This document shows positions 23,082 to 32,640 of a DNA stretch of 64,000 nt, in pieces (positions within the stretch are counted from its first letter, which is position 1; the number at the start of each line of letters is the position of its first letter). The stretch spans positions 62,891,838-62,955,837 of the forward strand of contig NC_080168.1 in the NCBI RefSeq assembly GCF_950295315.1, written 5' to 3'. The translations under genes were made by a program, and so were the position numbers. Under the pieces are notes generated by a model that did not search any database, was not told where the DNA came from, and saw only the letters and a program-made list of their open reading frames with translations. The stretch comes from Erinaceus europaeus. Taxonomy: Eukaryota > Chordata > Mammalia > Eulipotyphla > Erinaceidae.

Positions 23082-24602
23082 ATGGAAAATCTTTTCCAAA
23101 TCCTGCATTCTTTTTCCAGTATACAATTTTTATATATCTGGGACATTTTTCTCAGGGCTTCACCTTATATCCTGTTGATCATCATAGCAGCTTTTAAGGG
23201 ATATATAGGTCAACCTCTCAAAAGGCTTAAGGACCTAGAGGCTGAGGTCAAAGAGATAAAGGAAGTAATCATAGAACTTAACCAGCACCTTAAAAACAAG
23301 AAGAAGCAAAGGCCTGTCGTGATCTTGACCCACCCGAATTCCTCTGCATCTTGCCCTGAGGCCCCTATTTTGGCATCTTGCCCTGAGGCCCCTATTTTGG
23401 CAGACACGTGTCCGAATTCTCCTTTGGACTCCACAGCCACTTCTTCGGCCACCCCCATTTTGGCAGAAACGTGTCCGGAACCTCCTGCTGCCTCCACGGC
23501 TGCTTCTTCACCCACCCCTGTTTTGATAGACACATGTCCGAATTCTCCTGTAGCCTCCAAAACCACTTTTTCAGCCACTTGTCCAGATGCTTCCACTTCG
23601 GTGACTCCTCCTACCGCTACACACTTATCAGAGGAAGTCCACACATTTCCGGTCAATGTTGCCCCCAATAGACAAAAACCTCAGGCCTGGTATCCATATT
23701 CCGCCACAGACCTGAAGGAACTACGCCAGGCTATCAAAGATGACGGTGTTCATGCCCCATGGACCAGGTCCATTTTACAAGGCCTGCTTCAGAACCTTAA
23801 TACCCCTCAAGATTGGAGAGATATGACTCGTGCTACGCTCCCAGGCCCCCTCTTCCTGCAATGGGAGGCATTCTTTCGCGACGAATGTTTACAACAATCA
23901 CGGAAAAATATTCAAAATCAGCCAGAGGGTAATTTTGATGCATTGTTTGGAACAGGCCAATTAGAAACAGGGATTCAACAGGCGGAAGCCAAGTTTCCAG
24001 CGGGGTATTTTGATCAAGTACGCCTGTGTGCATTAAAAGCATGGGAGCAATTAACACCACCCATGGGAGCAGCCTCAGCTCCCATTCTCTCCCTGCAACA
24101 AGAACCTGATGAATCCCTCGCTAAATTCATTGCCAGGGTCCAGTCGAGTTTGGAAAGGAAGATTTATAATCCTGACGCTCGTTTTCTCCTTCTGCGATCC
24201 ATAGTCTGGGATGGAATGCTTCCGCATTTTCGACAGGCCTGTATCACTCTTAAAAACAAACACCCAGATACTTGGATTCTAGCTACACAGGATCTCAGAT
24301 CAAGCTCTTTTCAAGGACCTATGTTACAAGCCTATGCAGCTACCTTACATAAGCAAAAAGGAGCTTGCTTTCAGTGCGGTCGCCAAGGGCATTGGCGTAA
24401 CCAATGTCCAGAAAATAGACCGCGCCTCCAGTCAGGGCGACCCCACCTCCAATCAGGGCAACCCCGCCTCCAGACAGGGAATCAGAGACCACGAATGCCT
24501 TGTCCCAGATGCCAGAAAGGATTTCACTGGAGGAGAGATTGTTGGTCAAGGTTCCATAGGAACGGCATGCCTCTGCCAAATATAAACAGGGATTTAAACT
24601 AG
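23082..24602 (+). CDS. gag: Gag polyprotein of the provirus
   Basis: 506 codons from an ATG in a strong context (CCACCATGG), ending TAG. The frame is open upstream to 23007 but has no better start. About residues 8-40 are strongly hydrophobic (YIWDIFLR, YILLIIIAAF), followed by a charged coiled-coil-like stretch (residues 47-75, LKDLEAEVKEIKE). This looks like a signal-anchor in place of a matrix domain. Residues 85-190 are a Pro/Ser/Thr/Cys-rich linker made of repeats (CPEAPILA, CPNSP). The capsid follows, with the major homology region near 24090-24160 (DESLAKFIARVQSSLERKI). Nucleocapsid has two complete CX2CX4HX4C knuckles: CFQCGRQGHWRNQC (from residue 429) and CPRCQKGFHWRRDC (from residue 474), separated by a 7-residue repeat (LQSGRPH, LQSGQPR, LQTGNQR). 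No PTAP or PPxY late motif is visible. Gag forms the particle. The hydrophobic start predicts membrane or ER targeting, as known for IAP Gag. Confidence 0.93.
   Translation: MENLFQILHSFSSIQFLYIWDIFLRASPYILLIIIAAFKGYIGQPLKRLKDLEAEVKEIKEVIIELNQHLKNKKKQRPVVILTHPNSSASCPEAPILASCPEAPILADTCPNSPLDSTATSSATPILAETCPEPPAASTAASSPTPVLIDTCPNSPVASKTTFSATCPDASTSVTPPTATHLSEEVHTFPVNVAPNRQKPQAWYPYSATDLKELRQAIKDDGVHAPWTRSILQGLLQNLNTPQDWRDMTRATLPGPLFLQWEAFFRDECLQQSRKNIQNQPEGNFDALFGTGQLETGIQQAEAKFPAGYFDQVRLCALKAWEQLTPPMGAASAPILSLQQEPDESLAKFIARVQSSLERKIYNPDARFLLLRSIVWDGMLPHFRQACITLKNKHPDTWILATQDLRSSSFQGPMLQAYAATLHKQKGACFQCGRQGHWRNQCPENRPRLQSGRPHLQSGQPRLQTGNQRPRMPCPRCQKGFHWRRDCWSRFHRNGMPLPNINRDLN
23346..23590 (+). 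repeat. In-frame tandem repeats in gag
   Basis: A 27-bp unit (GCATCTTGCCCTGAGG...) occurs twice in perfect tandem at about 23347-23400. Looser 69-84 bp units beginning GACACGTGTCCGAATTCTCC follow. All keep the reading frame, so linker length can change without breaking Gag. Confidence 0.85.
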
Positions 24603-24638
24603 GTATGGGGCTTCCCTTAGCCCCGCCCCCAAGAGGGA
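24593..24638 (+). promoter_or_regulatory. gag-pro -1 frameshift signal
   Basis: The heptamer TTTAAAC (24593-24599) is in the correct phase (T TTA AAC) and is followed at once by the gag TAG (24600-24602). After a 7-nt spacer, GGGGCT (24607-24612) can pair with AGCCCC (24619-24624). The loop TCCCTT (24613-24618) can pair with GAGGGA (24633-24638, one G-U). This gives an H-type pseudoknot with two 6-bp stems. Slippage moves ribosomes into the protease frame. The heptamer and phase are seen directly; the fold is predicted by hand. Confidence 0.85.
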
Positions 24639-25231
24639 AGGAAGCAGGTCGCCCGCTTGGTGCTGTGCCCTTCTTCCACAAACAGAAGCCCAGCTTGGGA
24701 CCCAATTCGTTGCTATACCCACCACGCCAAGTAACAATAACAGAGGGTGAGCAGAAGGAGGAACCCACGGTATGTGGGAACTTCCAGCATGGAAATAACC
24801 GGCTGGAGCAAGAGAACAGCTCGAATTCAGAGCCTGAGATTTTATGGACCACCCCTGTTTTAGAAAGGGGTCACCCAACTATGACAGTAAAGATTGGTAA
24901 TATTCCTTTTAAATGTTTGATTGACACGGGAACAGATAAGACAATATTAAGACAAGCAGAGGTTCCCCAGAGTTGGGAACTCCTCCCAGGACCACGCTTA
25001 CATGGTGTTGGAGGATTGACTCAGGCATTCCGCACACGAGATTCCCTTGTGTGGGAAGATCCAGAAGGGACTACCGGACGCTTTCAGCCTTTAATAGCTG
25101 ATATAAGCACCAATTTATTGGGAAGAGACTTGCTGGAATCTTTAGATGTAGTGATATCCTCAGACACCTCTGCAGGACACCACACTCACTCCTGTGAGAC
25201 TGCTAGACCCAACCAGCACCCCCAATACTAA
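24599..25231 (+). CDS. pro: Retroviral aspartic protease (pro), reached by -1 frameshift
   Basis: Open from the slippery site to TAA at 25229-25231, about 210 residues. An ATG at 24605 exists but translation is expected by frameshift. After a 95-residue leader comes the protease: active site LIDTGTDKT (DTG at 24923-24931, with T where many family members have A), flap region HGVGG, and the NLLGRDLL helix. I see no dUTPase domain in the leader, which many betaretroviruses carry, and no G-patch after the protease. The enzyme would act as a dimer to cleave Gag and Gag-Pro-Pol. The last residues after SSDT look like non-conserved filler. Confidence 0.88.
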   Translation, partial: LGMGLPLAPPPRGKEAGRPLGAVPFFHKQKPSLGPNSLLYPPRQVTITEGEQKEEPTVCGNFQHGNNRLEQENSSNSEPEILWTTPVLERGHPTMTVKIGNIPFKCLIDTGTDKTILRQAEVPQSWELLPGPRLHGVGGLTQAFRTRDSLVWEDPEGTTGRFQPLIADISTNLLGRDLLESLDVVISSDTSAGHHTHSCETARPNQHPQY

Positions 25232-27867
25232 CTGCCACTGTTCGTAACAGAACTCCCCGCTTAGATTGGCTTTCTAATGAGCCTGTCTGGGTGGAACAGT
25301 GGCCTTTGCCTATGGAGAAGCTAGAAATTTTTTAAAAACTCGTCCAAGAGCAGTTATCTTTGGGACACATTCGTCATTCTTGGAGCCCATGGAATACTCC
25401 AGTCTTTGTAATTAAAAAGCGCTCAGGAAAATGGCGCCTCCTCCAAGATCTTCGTGCAGTTAATAAAACCATGCAGGTTTGGGGCTCCCCCCAAAGGGGT
25501 TTGCCTCTTGCTTCCGCAATTCCCACAGGAATTCCAATCATAGCTATTGATATACAGGATTGTTTTTTCTCTATTCCCTTACACCCACAAGATTGTAAAC
25601 GTTTTGCTTTCTCTGTTCCTTCTATTAATAATGCCAGCCCTGCCGATAGATTTGAATGGGTGGTACTGCCCCAGGGCATGGCTAATAGTCCTACTATTTG
25701 TCAAGAGGTTGTTAAATCTGCCCTTTTCCCATATATTCATAAGGGCCTTAAGGTTTTTCATTATATGGATGACGTGTTAATATGGGGAGAATTAGATACA
25801 GATCTCTCCGCCCTACGTGATTTTCTAATCCCTGCCTTAAAGAGAAGTGGACTTAATGTAGCTTCTGAGAAGATACAGGTAATCCCTCCAATATCTTTCT
25901 TAGGCTCAGAGATTTCCCTAACGCAGATTCGTCCTTTAAAACCTTGTGTTACTTTTCCTTCTAATCTCACTCTTGCTTCTTTACAAAGTTTTCTTGGAAA
26001 TTTGAATTGGCTTAGGCAGTATCTTTATCTGCCTACGAGCTGCCTGCAACCACTGTTCGATCTGTTAAAAGGAAACAAACAGCCCTCCTCAAAGCGTATG
26101 TTAACCCCCGAAGCATCCTTGGCTCTGGAAAAAGTTAACCAGGCTCTCCAGGACATGCACCTCGTTCGATTCTCCCCCTCCTCTCCAGTAAATCTTCTAA
26201 TCTTTAACTCCACCCCCACGGTAGTGGGGGCATTGTGGCAGAAACATGGCATTCTCGAATGGCTTCATACGCCAGTAGGCGGAGCTCCAAGACTCCTTAC
26301 CAAGATTGATGCCTTAGCATTTATGGTTTGCCAAGGAAGAAACAGATCAGTTCAGGTCTTAGGAAGGGAACCAGATTCAATCATTCTTCCCTTTTCTCTC
26401 ACTGATACAGAATGGCTGATACGCCACCATTCTCGTTTTGCCATAAGTTTAATGGGTTTTCCAGGACAATTAGATAATCATTTTCCCTCTAATAATTTGA
26501 TAGCTTCTTTACCTCTGTTGCCTCTACTAGTACCTAAACTTTTCTCTCGAGATCCCATCCCCTCTGCTCCTACAGTGTTCACTGATGGTGGAAAAAAGGG
26601 ATCTGCTGCCCTTATATATTATCCAGACCAGCAATACCCCAAACCTCTCTTTACTGAACTTCCTGATAATTCCCCTCAGTACAAAGAACTTTATGCTGTT
26701 TTCCTTGCATTAAAAGCTGTACCAGAATCCTTCAACCTTTTTTCTGACAGTGTGTATACTGTTAACTTACTTCCATGGCTTGCTCGATCTTATGTAAGAA
26801 TTGATGACAACCCACTTTCTCCTCTTTTAATTCAAATTGCCTCTATGCTCTGTTCTCGAACCCATCCACTGTATGTTCAGCACCTACGTTCCCACAGCCC
26901 TCTTCCTGGTCCCCTGTCCGAAGGGAATGCTGCAGCTGACCGCCTTGCCTCCACAGGAATTCTCCTAGCCTCTGTCTCTAATCCTGCTGACTTTCATTCC
27001 CTAAGCCATGTTAATCTTAAAGGTCTTCGAGCTCGATTTCCTGATATTCCTGTGCCACAGTTAAAACGTATTCTTGCTACATGTTCCTCCTGTGCAGGTC
27101 TAATCAAAACACCTGCTATTCAGACTCTGGGGGTTAATCCTCGAGGTTTAAAAGCCAACACTCTTTGGCAAATTGATGTTACCCACATACCTAACTTTGG
27201 CAAACAAAAATATGTGTTCGTCTCAATTGATACCTTCTCTAAGTTTATGTGGGCTACAGCTCAGACTGGAGAAAACTCAAAAAAGCTTATAAGCCATATG
27301 CTCTCCTGTTTTGTTGTAATGGGCTTACCTCTTCAACTTAAAACGGATAATGGACATGCTTTTACCAGCAAACAATTTAAAGATTTTTGTTCCCTCTGGA
27401 ACATTACTCATACTACAGGCATTCCGTATAATCCACAGGGACAAGGCATTGTTGAGAGGGCCCATCAAACTCTTAAGGCTCAATTAAATAAAGAAAAAGG
27501 GGAAATGTACCCCCCTAATATCCAGCTGACAAAAGCCTTAACTACATTAAATCTCTTTAATATTTACAAAAACTCAGACCAACCTCCTATAATTCTTCAT
27601 TGGCAAACACCACCCACCCTCCCAGCTATTAAAGTCAAATGGAAAGACCCACTTGATAAAATTTGGAAAGGACCCGACCCCCTGTTGACTATGGGGAGGG
27701 GTTTCGCATGTATTTTTCCACAAAATTACTCCAAGCCTGTTTGGGTTCCTGCCCGCCATGTTCGGCAATACCCACATGATGGCGCTGATATCCCTGAAGA
27801 ACAAGAAACACTGCAAGAAGACTGGCTGCAAGAGGACTGGCTACAGGATGCACCCCAGGATCCATAA
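25207..27867 (+). CDS. pol: Pol: reverse transcriptase, RNase H, integrase (nonsense codon near start)
   Basis: The frame is -1 to pro and open from 25207. It is interrupted by TAA at 25333-25335, then open for 843 codons to 27867. RT: SPWNTPVFVIKK, first catalytic Asp in IIAIDIQDCFF, LPQGMANSP, and YMDD at 25762-25773. RNase H: FTDGG (about 26579), KELYAV and SDSVYTV, with the last Asp in GNAAADRLA. Integrase: an HX3H...CX2C zinc site (HSLSH, CSSC), then the DDE core in QIDVTH, KTDNG and IVERAH. The C-terminal domain has VWVPARHVRQ and a duplicated QEDWL at the end. All catalytic residues I can check are present. I see no canonical slippery heptamer between 25207 and the pro stop, and no ATG upstream of RT. 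Translation of this copy's RT would need read-through of the TAA or another start. Confidence 0.9.
25333..25335 (+). other. Premature TAA in pol
   Basis: Lies in the pol frame between conserved residues (EKLEIF before, LVQEQL after), embedded in a T6A5 run. It truncates any Gag-Pro-Pol product before the RT fingers. Confidence 0.88.
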
Positions 27868-29737
27868 TACAGCATGGCAGAATCAAAAAAAAAAAAACTG
27901 ATTCACAGAACTCTTCCCCCCCCCCGAATGAATGTCTTATGCTATGACTGGCCAGTTGTGTTTTGTGAGTGAGTGAGTGAAAAAAAAAAAAATTGAGTGA
28001 GTTGAGTGACCAAAATTTTTGTATGACCCATTGTGCTCAGAGTACTCTGAAAGTTAACTGACTTTATATAAAATGGCTGGACGCAGCCATGGTTTCTGGA
28101 GACGTCCAGAAACAGTCCAAAAATTGTTCATTCCCCCTTTTTATTTCTTTTTTAAGTCTTGATATCAATATGAAATGTTTAGTCTTAAACTGTGTGAGTA
28201 AAGATGGTTCAACTATGACAGTAGATCTAAATTCACATTTGAAATGATATATCTTATTTACAAGTTTTTCTCCTCCTGTGTGTTATAAACTATATGTTTA
28301 ATATGCGTGTTTCAAGTTTGGTAAACATTAACTTAACAGTTAAATTGTAACTTCGAAGCTACATTTTTACGAGAAGAGGTAAAATCAATTCATTTAAGTA
28401 ACTGAGTGTCTAAGGTAAAACTCTAAATATTCAATGTGACAATTCATCATCTCCTAAGTTAAAATACAAATTCTCTATACAGGACATTTTTGGAGGGCCC
28501 CCAAAAATGTCCTGTAAGCTGTCTTGTGGAAATTAATCCACAACAAATTTGGCATCAATCCGATATTGTAAATGTACAAAAAAAAAAAATTGTCACTAAA
28601 ATGTGTTAACTTTAGTAACCTGAGTTTGCTTAAAAACCCAATGTAAAAATAGTTAAGAATCAATATGTGTGACTTAAATTCGGTATGAAAACTTTGCTAT
28701 ATAAAGACTGCTACATGAGGTCATGTAAGATGACCTTTACACGAAATTATAAAGATACCTAAACCAATTATAATCATTGAGTTATCAATTGTAGTAAACT
28801 TCTAATTTGTTACAAAATTTTTTCATAAGTAATTGACTACAGCTATGACAAGCCTTTGCATAAAGAAGCATCTGCTCATATAGAATCCCCAGAAATCCAT
28901 CTTGGACCCCTGACCTCTGACATCACCCACAATTACAGCCATCCCCCGAAACCCATGATGTGACCTGACACGATCTAGAGAACCTGATTCACAGACTCCG
29001 AAGGACAAGACTTTCCTACTGCCTTTCTCTCAACCATCGGTGTCTGCTCTTCCTGCTTCTGTTTCGCCCACCATGTTTTGGCGGTTCCAGGTCACTCTCT
29101 GTAGAGAAGAAAAGTTCCAGTGGCCGTCCTCCTCCATCAAGATAGACGTGTGGCATTTATTTCCTGGCCGTTGACATTGGACTGATGCTTCTATAGAACT
29201 TGCTGGACACTCCTTTTATACTGCTGGACTTCTTGAAGAATGACTGTAGCAGTTCATAGAACTTACTGCCAGCTGACTCGGGATTTTGCAATGCCAGATC
29301 ACCCTTCTAGCCCCTCGGCTTATCAGGCCCCCACTCCTCCACCCATCAGGCTCACTCTGTCTCTTGCTACTCTTACTTATCCCTCCCTGTCTTGTGCTAG
29401 TTATTTTTGAAGACGCTTACACACTATCATTCTGCTTTCTTCCCAACAGGTTTCCGTTCACCCCTACACTGCTATTCCCCTGACAGAGATGAAGCCTTTT
29501 ACAGACATTGACCCAGTTATATATGGCCATTAAGTAAGAGGAAGATGTTGGGGAATTGTGAGGATATGGCTGAGCTTGGAAGGGCTTGAGCCTGAGGGGT
29601 GTGTCAATCCTGTTAGTCTCTCTCTCCACGGAGAGGTTGAGCAAGGAGGGACAGTAGAACCCCAAAAAAGGTGTGCCTCTTATCAGTCTCCCTGCCTCAC
29701 AAAGTGCCCCGCACTCCTGATACTATGGCAAAAAGTT
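27868..29737 (+). other. env-less 3' region of the provirus
   Basis: About 1.87 kb between pol and the PPT. It has no envelope frame, no furin-type site and no fusion or transmembrane segment in an open frame. It opens with A- and GTGA-rich runs (27888-27990). Its middle and right parts (about 28010-29000) are homologous, with moderate divergence, to the minus strand of the second provirus at 54.9-55.45 kb. Shared words include GGCTGGACGCAGCCATG, AGTTATCAATTGTAGTAAAC and CAGAAATCCAT. The region is therefore a family feature, not random filler. Confidence 0.8.
28478..28516 (+). repeat. Perfect 16-bp inverted repeat
   Basis: TACAGGACATTTTTGG (28478-28493), spacer AGGGCCC, then the exact reverse complement (28501-28516). 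On RNA this is a stable hairpin. It lies in the env-less region, where some retroelements keep RNA export or packaging signals; a role here is inference. Confidence 0.9.
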
Positions 29738-29754
29738 AAAAAGAAAGGGGGAGA
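29738..29754 (+). promoter_or_regulatory. Polypurine tract
   Basis: AAAAAGAAAGGGGGAGA directly before the 3' LTR; it primes plus-strand DNA synthesis. The second provirus has a nearly identical tract (AAAAAGAAAGGGGGAAA on minus). Confidence 0.9.
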
Positions 29755-30225
29755 TGTTGGGTAGTTGCCATCTCCCCCTGGCTTCTGCTTAACCATATGC
29801 CTATATAGGGATTTTACTGATCCAAAGCTTTGGTCTATTTACATAAATCACTTTTACATAAGGCACTCCAGGGCATTGGTGGTTCTATGATAGGATTCTC
29901 TCCTGCTCCACCCCCTCCTTGTCACACACTGATCCCTTCTTTGTCACACTCTGATTTTCACCAGTCACTTTTCTCTCCACCCTCTCTATATCACATCCTG
30001 TTTCCACCCTACTTGGAGAGTATAAAAACAGCTGCTCTTCTGATTAAAGACACTTGGAAATTGCTTTCCGGCTCCGAGAGTTCCAGAGTGTACCTCCTGC
30101 GGAAGTTGGTGCAGCACGCGTTCCTGATCCCTCTCCCACACAGCAGCCTAGATCGGCTCCAGTTGAGTTCTCTCCAACCCAGAGAGCACTAGCTCGGGAA
30201 GAAGTACCCTCAGGCTATCCCGGCA
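29755..30225 (+). repeat. 3' LTR of the young provirus
   Basis: 471 bp, the same as the 5' LTR except C at 30221. TATAAAA lies at 30021-30027 and ATTAAA at 30043-30048. Confidence 0.95.
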
Positions 30226-30231
30226 AGTGCC
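30226..30231 (+). repeat. Target-site duplication, right copy
   Basis: AGTGCC, matching 22460-22465. Confidence 0.92.
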
Positions 30232-30489
30232 TAAGTGCATGACAACATCCCATGAAGTCCATTCCTCCACAAAACCTCCTTTTCCAAACTCCAGCTGCCA
30301 CACTTCCCCAGTCTTGACCTCACCGGGGAGGTTTCCTGCCATACATCTTGACAGTCATGCATCAGTCATGCTGTTACTGAGTTCCTGCACACACATAAGT
30401 CTTTTTTCTCCAATAAGACCCTAGGCAGATGATCTTGTAGGTGTGTGGGTGTGCAAGCTGAATTCTCACTGGAGGCTGACAGGTTTGTT

Positions 30490-30958
30490 TCAAACTGTGC
30501 ACAGTGTGTCCTAGGACCTCGCCTCCCCAGAGCCCTACCCTATTAGGGAAAGACAGACACAGCTGGGGGTATAGATCCACCTGCCAACATCCATGTCCAG
30601 TGGGGAAGCGATTACAGAAGCCAGAACTCCCACCTTCTGCACCCCAGAAAGAATTTTGGTCTGTATTCCCAGAGGGAGAGAAGAGAAAAAATGAAGGATG
30701 TTGAGAAGTAATAATAGATGTAGGAGTGACTTAGAAAAGAAGTGAAGGCAGAGTTTTAGGAAAAAATGTGAAAAATAAACAGATATAGATATAGATATAT
30801 AGATATATAGATTCAACCCACACCTGTGACCTGGGGAGAACTACTGCAGTTTCTGCCGGGGGGTGGGGATGAAGACAGAGAACTCTGGTGGGAATGGTAT
30901 GGACTTATACCCCTGTTATCTTATAACTTTATAAATCACTATTTTCTTACATTTTATT
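30490..30958 (+). mobile_element. Repeat X, 3' unit
   Basis: Contains CCCCAGAGCCCTACCCTATTAGG, GGGGAAGCGATTACAGAAGCC and CCAGAGGGAGAGAAGAG. A diverged insertion with (GATATA)n at 30781-30812 follows, then the 3' signature GAGAACTCTGGTGGGAATGG. Confidence 0.7.
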
Positions 30959-30959
30959 T

Positions 30960-32025
30960 ACGTTTTTTGCATTTTTAAAAAATTTTATTGGGGGATCAAT
31001 GTTTTACATTCGACAGTAAATACAATAGTTTGTACATGTATAACATTTCCCATTTTTCCATATAACAATACAACCCCCACTAGGTCCTCTTTTATTTTGG
31101 TGCAATATGCCAATTCCAGTTCAGATTCTACTTGTGTTTTCTCTTCTGATCTTGTTTTTTCAACTTCTGCCTGAGAGTGAGATCATCCCATATTTATCCT
31201 TCTGTTTCTCACTTGTTTCACTTAACATGATTTCTTCAAGCTCCCTCCAAGATCAGCTGAAAACAGTGAAGTCACCATTTTTTATAGCTGAATAGTATTC
31301 CATTGTGTATATAGACCACAACTTGCTCAGCAACTCATCTGTTGTTGGCTACCTGGGTTGCTTCTAGGTTTTGGTTGTTACAAATTGTGCTGCTAAGAAC
31401 ATATGTGTACACAGATATTTTTGGATGGGTGTGTTGGATATATCCCTAGGAGAGGAATTGCAGGATCATAGGGTAGGTCCATTTCTAGTTTCTGAGAGTT
31501 CTCCAGACTGATCTCCACAGAGGTTGGACCAATTTACATTCCCACCAGCAGTGAAGGAGGGTTCCTTTGACCCCCCAACCTCTCCAGCATTTGCTGCTGT
31601 TACCTTTTCTGATGTATGACATTCTCACAGGAGTGAGGTGGTATCTCATTGTTGTCTTTATTTGCATTTCTTTGACAATCAAAGACTTGGAGCATTTTTC
31701 CATGTGTTTCTCGGCCTTTGGGATCTCTTCTGTGGTGAATATTCTGTCCATGTCCTCTTCCCATTTTTGGAGGGGGTTATTTGTTTTCTTGTTGTTGAGT
31801 TTGGCAAGCTCCTTATATATTTTGAATATTAAACTCTTGTCTGATGTATGGAATGTAAAGATCTTCTCCCATTCTGTGAGGGGTCTCTTGGTTTGGGTAG
31901 TGGTTTTCTTAGCTGTGCAGAAGCTTTTTAGTTTGATGTAGTCCCATAGGTTTATGCTTGCCTTAGTCTTCTTTTTAATTGGATTTGTTTCATTGAAGAT
32001 ATCTTTAAAATTTATGTGGAAAAGA
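30960..32025 (-). mobile_element. L1 fragment: ORF2 C-terminus and 3'UTR, minus strand
   Basis: A 5'-truncated L1. On minus it reads [43 protein letters not shown] and [15 protein letters not shown] without a break over the ORF2 C-terminus (about 32025-31485). It then passes through the decayed last 100 residues to a 3'UTR ending near 30960. It has one of the better-preserved L1 frames here but lacks endonuclease and RT. Confidence 0.9.
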
Positions 32026-32166
32026 GTTCTGCCAAAATTTTCACAAACCACTATTAAATAACTTATAAAAACAAAGAAAAAACTCCCAAATTTGAGAGAA
32101 TATGTGTTATCCACTAGAACTTAAAGGATTTTATGAAGCCACAATTCTTCTTCAGTCAACTGTGAT

Positions 32167-32434
32167 TTTTTTTTTTTTTTTTTTTTTTTGTCTCCAGAGT
32201 TATTGCAGGTTCTCGGTGCCTGCACTACAAATTCACTGCTTCTGGCAGCCATCTATTCAATTTTTTCTCTTTTTATTGGACAGGACAGAAAGAAATTGAC
32301 AGAGGAGGAAAGATAAAGAGGAGAGAAAGACCTGCAGACCTGCTTCACTGCATGTGGGGAGCCAGGAGCTGGAACAAGGATCCTTGTGCTTCATGCTATG
32401 TGTACTAATCCCAGAGCGCTAGCTCCCAGCCCCC
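32167..32434 (-). mobile_element. SINE-A long, minus strand
   Basis: T20 on the left, then TGTCTCCAGAGTTATTGCAG, GGACAGGACAGAAAGAAATTG and GAGACCTGC-like body. The head complement GCTAGCTCCCAGCCCC is on the right. Confidence 0.83.
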
Positions 32435-32544
32435 TCAACTGTGATCTCTTCAAGGGTGGGTCCAGTCACTATTTATTCCTGCAATGTCTCTTCTGGTGTT
32501 TTCAAATATTGAATGCTCTCATGGTGCCTACTGAAGGGGCAGGG

Positions 32545-32640
32545 GGGTTGGCAGTTTACACAACAGATTGTCATGCCTGAAGCTCTGAGGTCCCTCAGCA
32601 CCATCAAAAGTCAGAAATAAGCAATGCTTTGGCTAAAAAA
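32545..32640 (+). mobile_element. SINE-B, short fragment
   Basis: GGCAGTTTACACAACAGATT, CATGCCTGAAGCTCTGAGG and AGCAATGCTTTGGCTAAAAAA follow the SINE-B order with divergence. Confidence 0.5.

Larger units (their letters stand above)
22466..30225 (+). mobile_element. Class II (betaretroviral/IAP-like) endogenous provirus, env-less
   Basis: A 7,760-bp provirus: 5' LTR, PBS, leader, gag, pro, pol, a 1.9-kb region without env, PPT, 3' LTR. The two 471-bp LTRs differ at only one position in my base-by-base reading (T at 22932, C at 30221). They are flanked by a 6-bp duplication, so integration was recent. gag, pro and pol lie in three successive -1 frames. The Gag starts with a hydrophobic segment where a myristoylated matrix is usual, which together with the missing env recalls intracisternal-A-type elements. 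pol carries an in-frame TAA near its start. It may be expressed or mobilised in trans; that is inference. Confidence 0.95.

Noticed and set aside
23210..23668. 152-codon minus-strand frame
   Set aside because: Antisense to gag and its repeats. The plus frame has knuckles and the homology region.
25328..25334. TTTTTTA heptamer as the pro-pol frameshift site
   Set aside because: It lies about 100 bases after the pro stop and its phase would move ribosomes out of, not into, the pol frame.
27868..29737. Degenerate env gene
   Set aside because: I looked in all frames for signal peptide, cleavage site, fusion peptide and membrane anchor in order and found none; short minus-strand frames here are unrelated.
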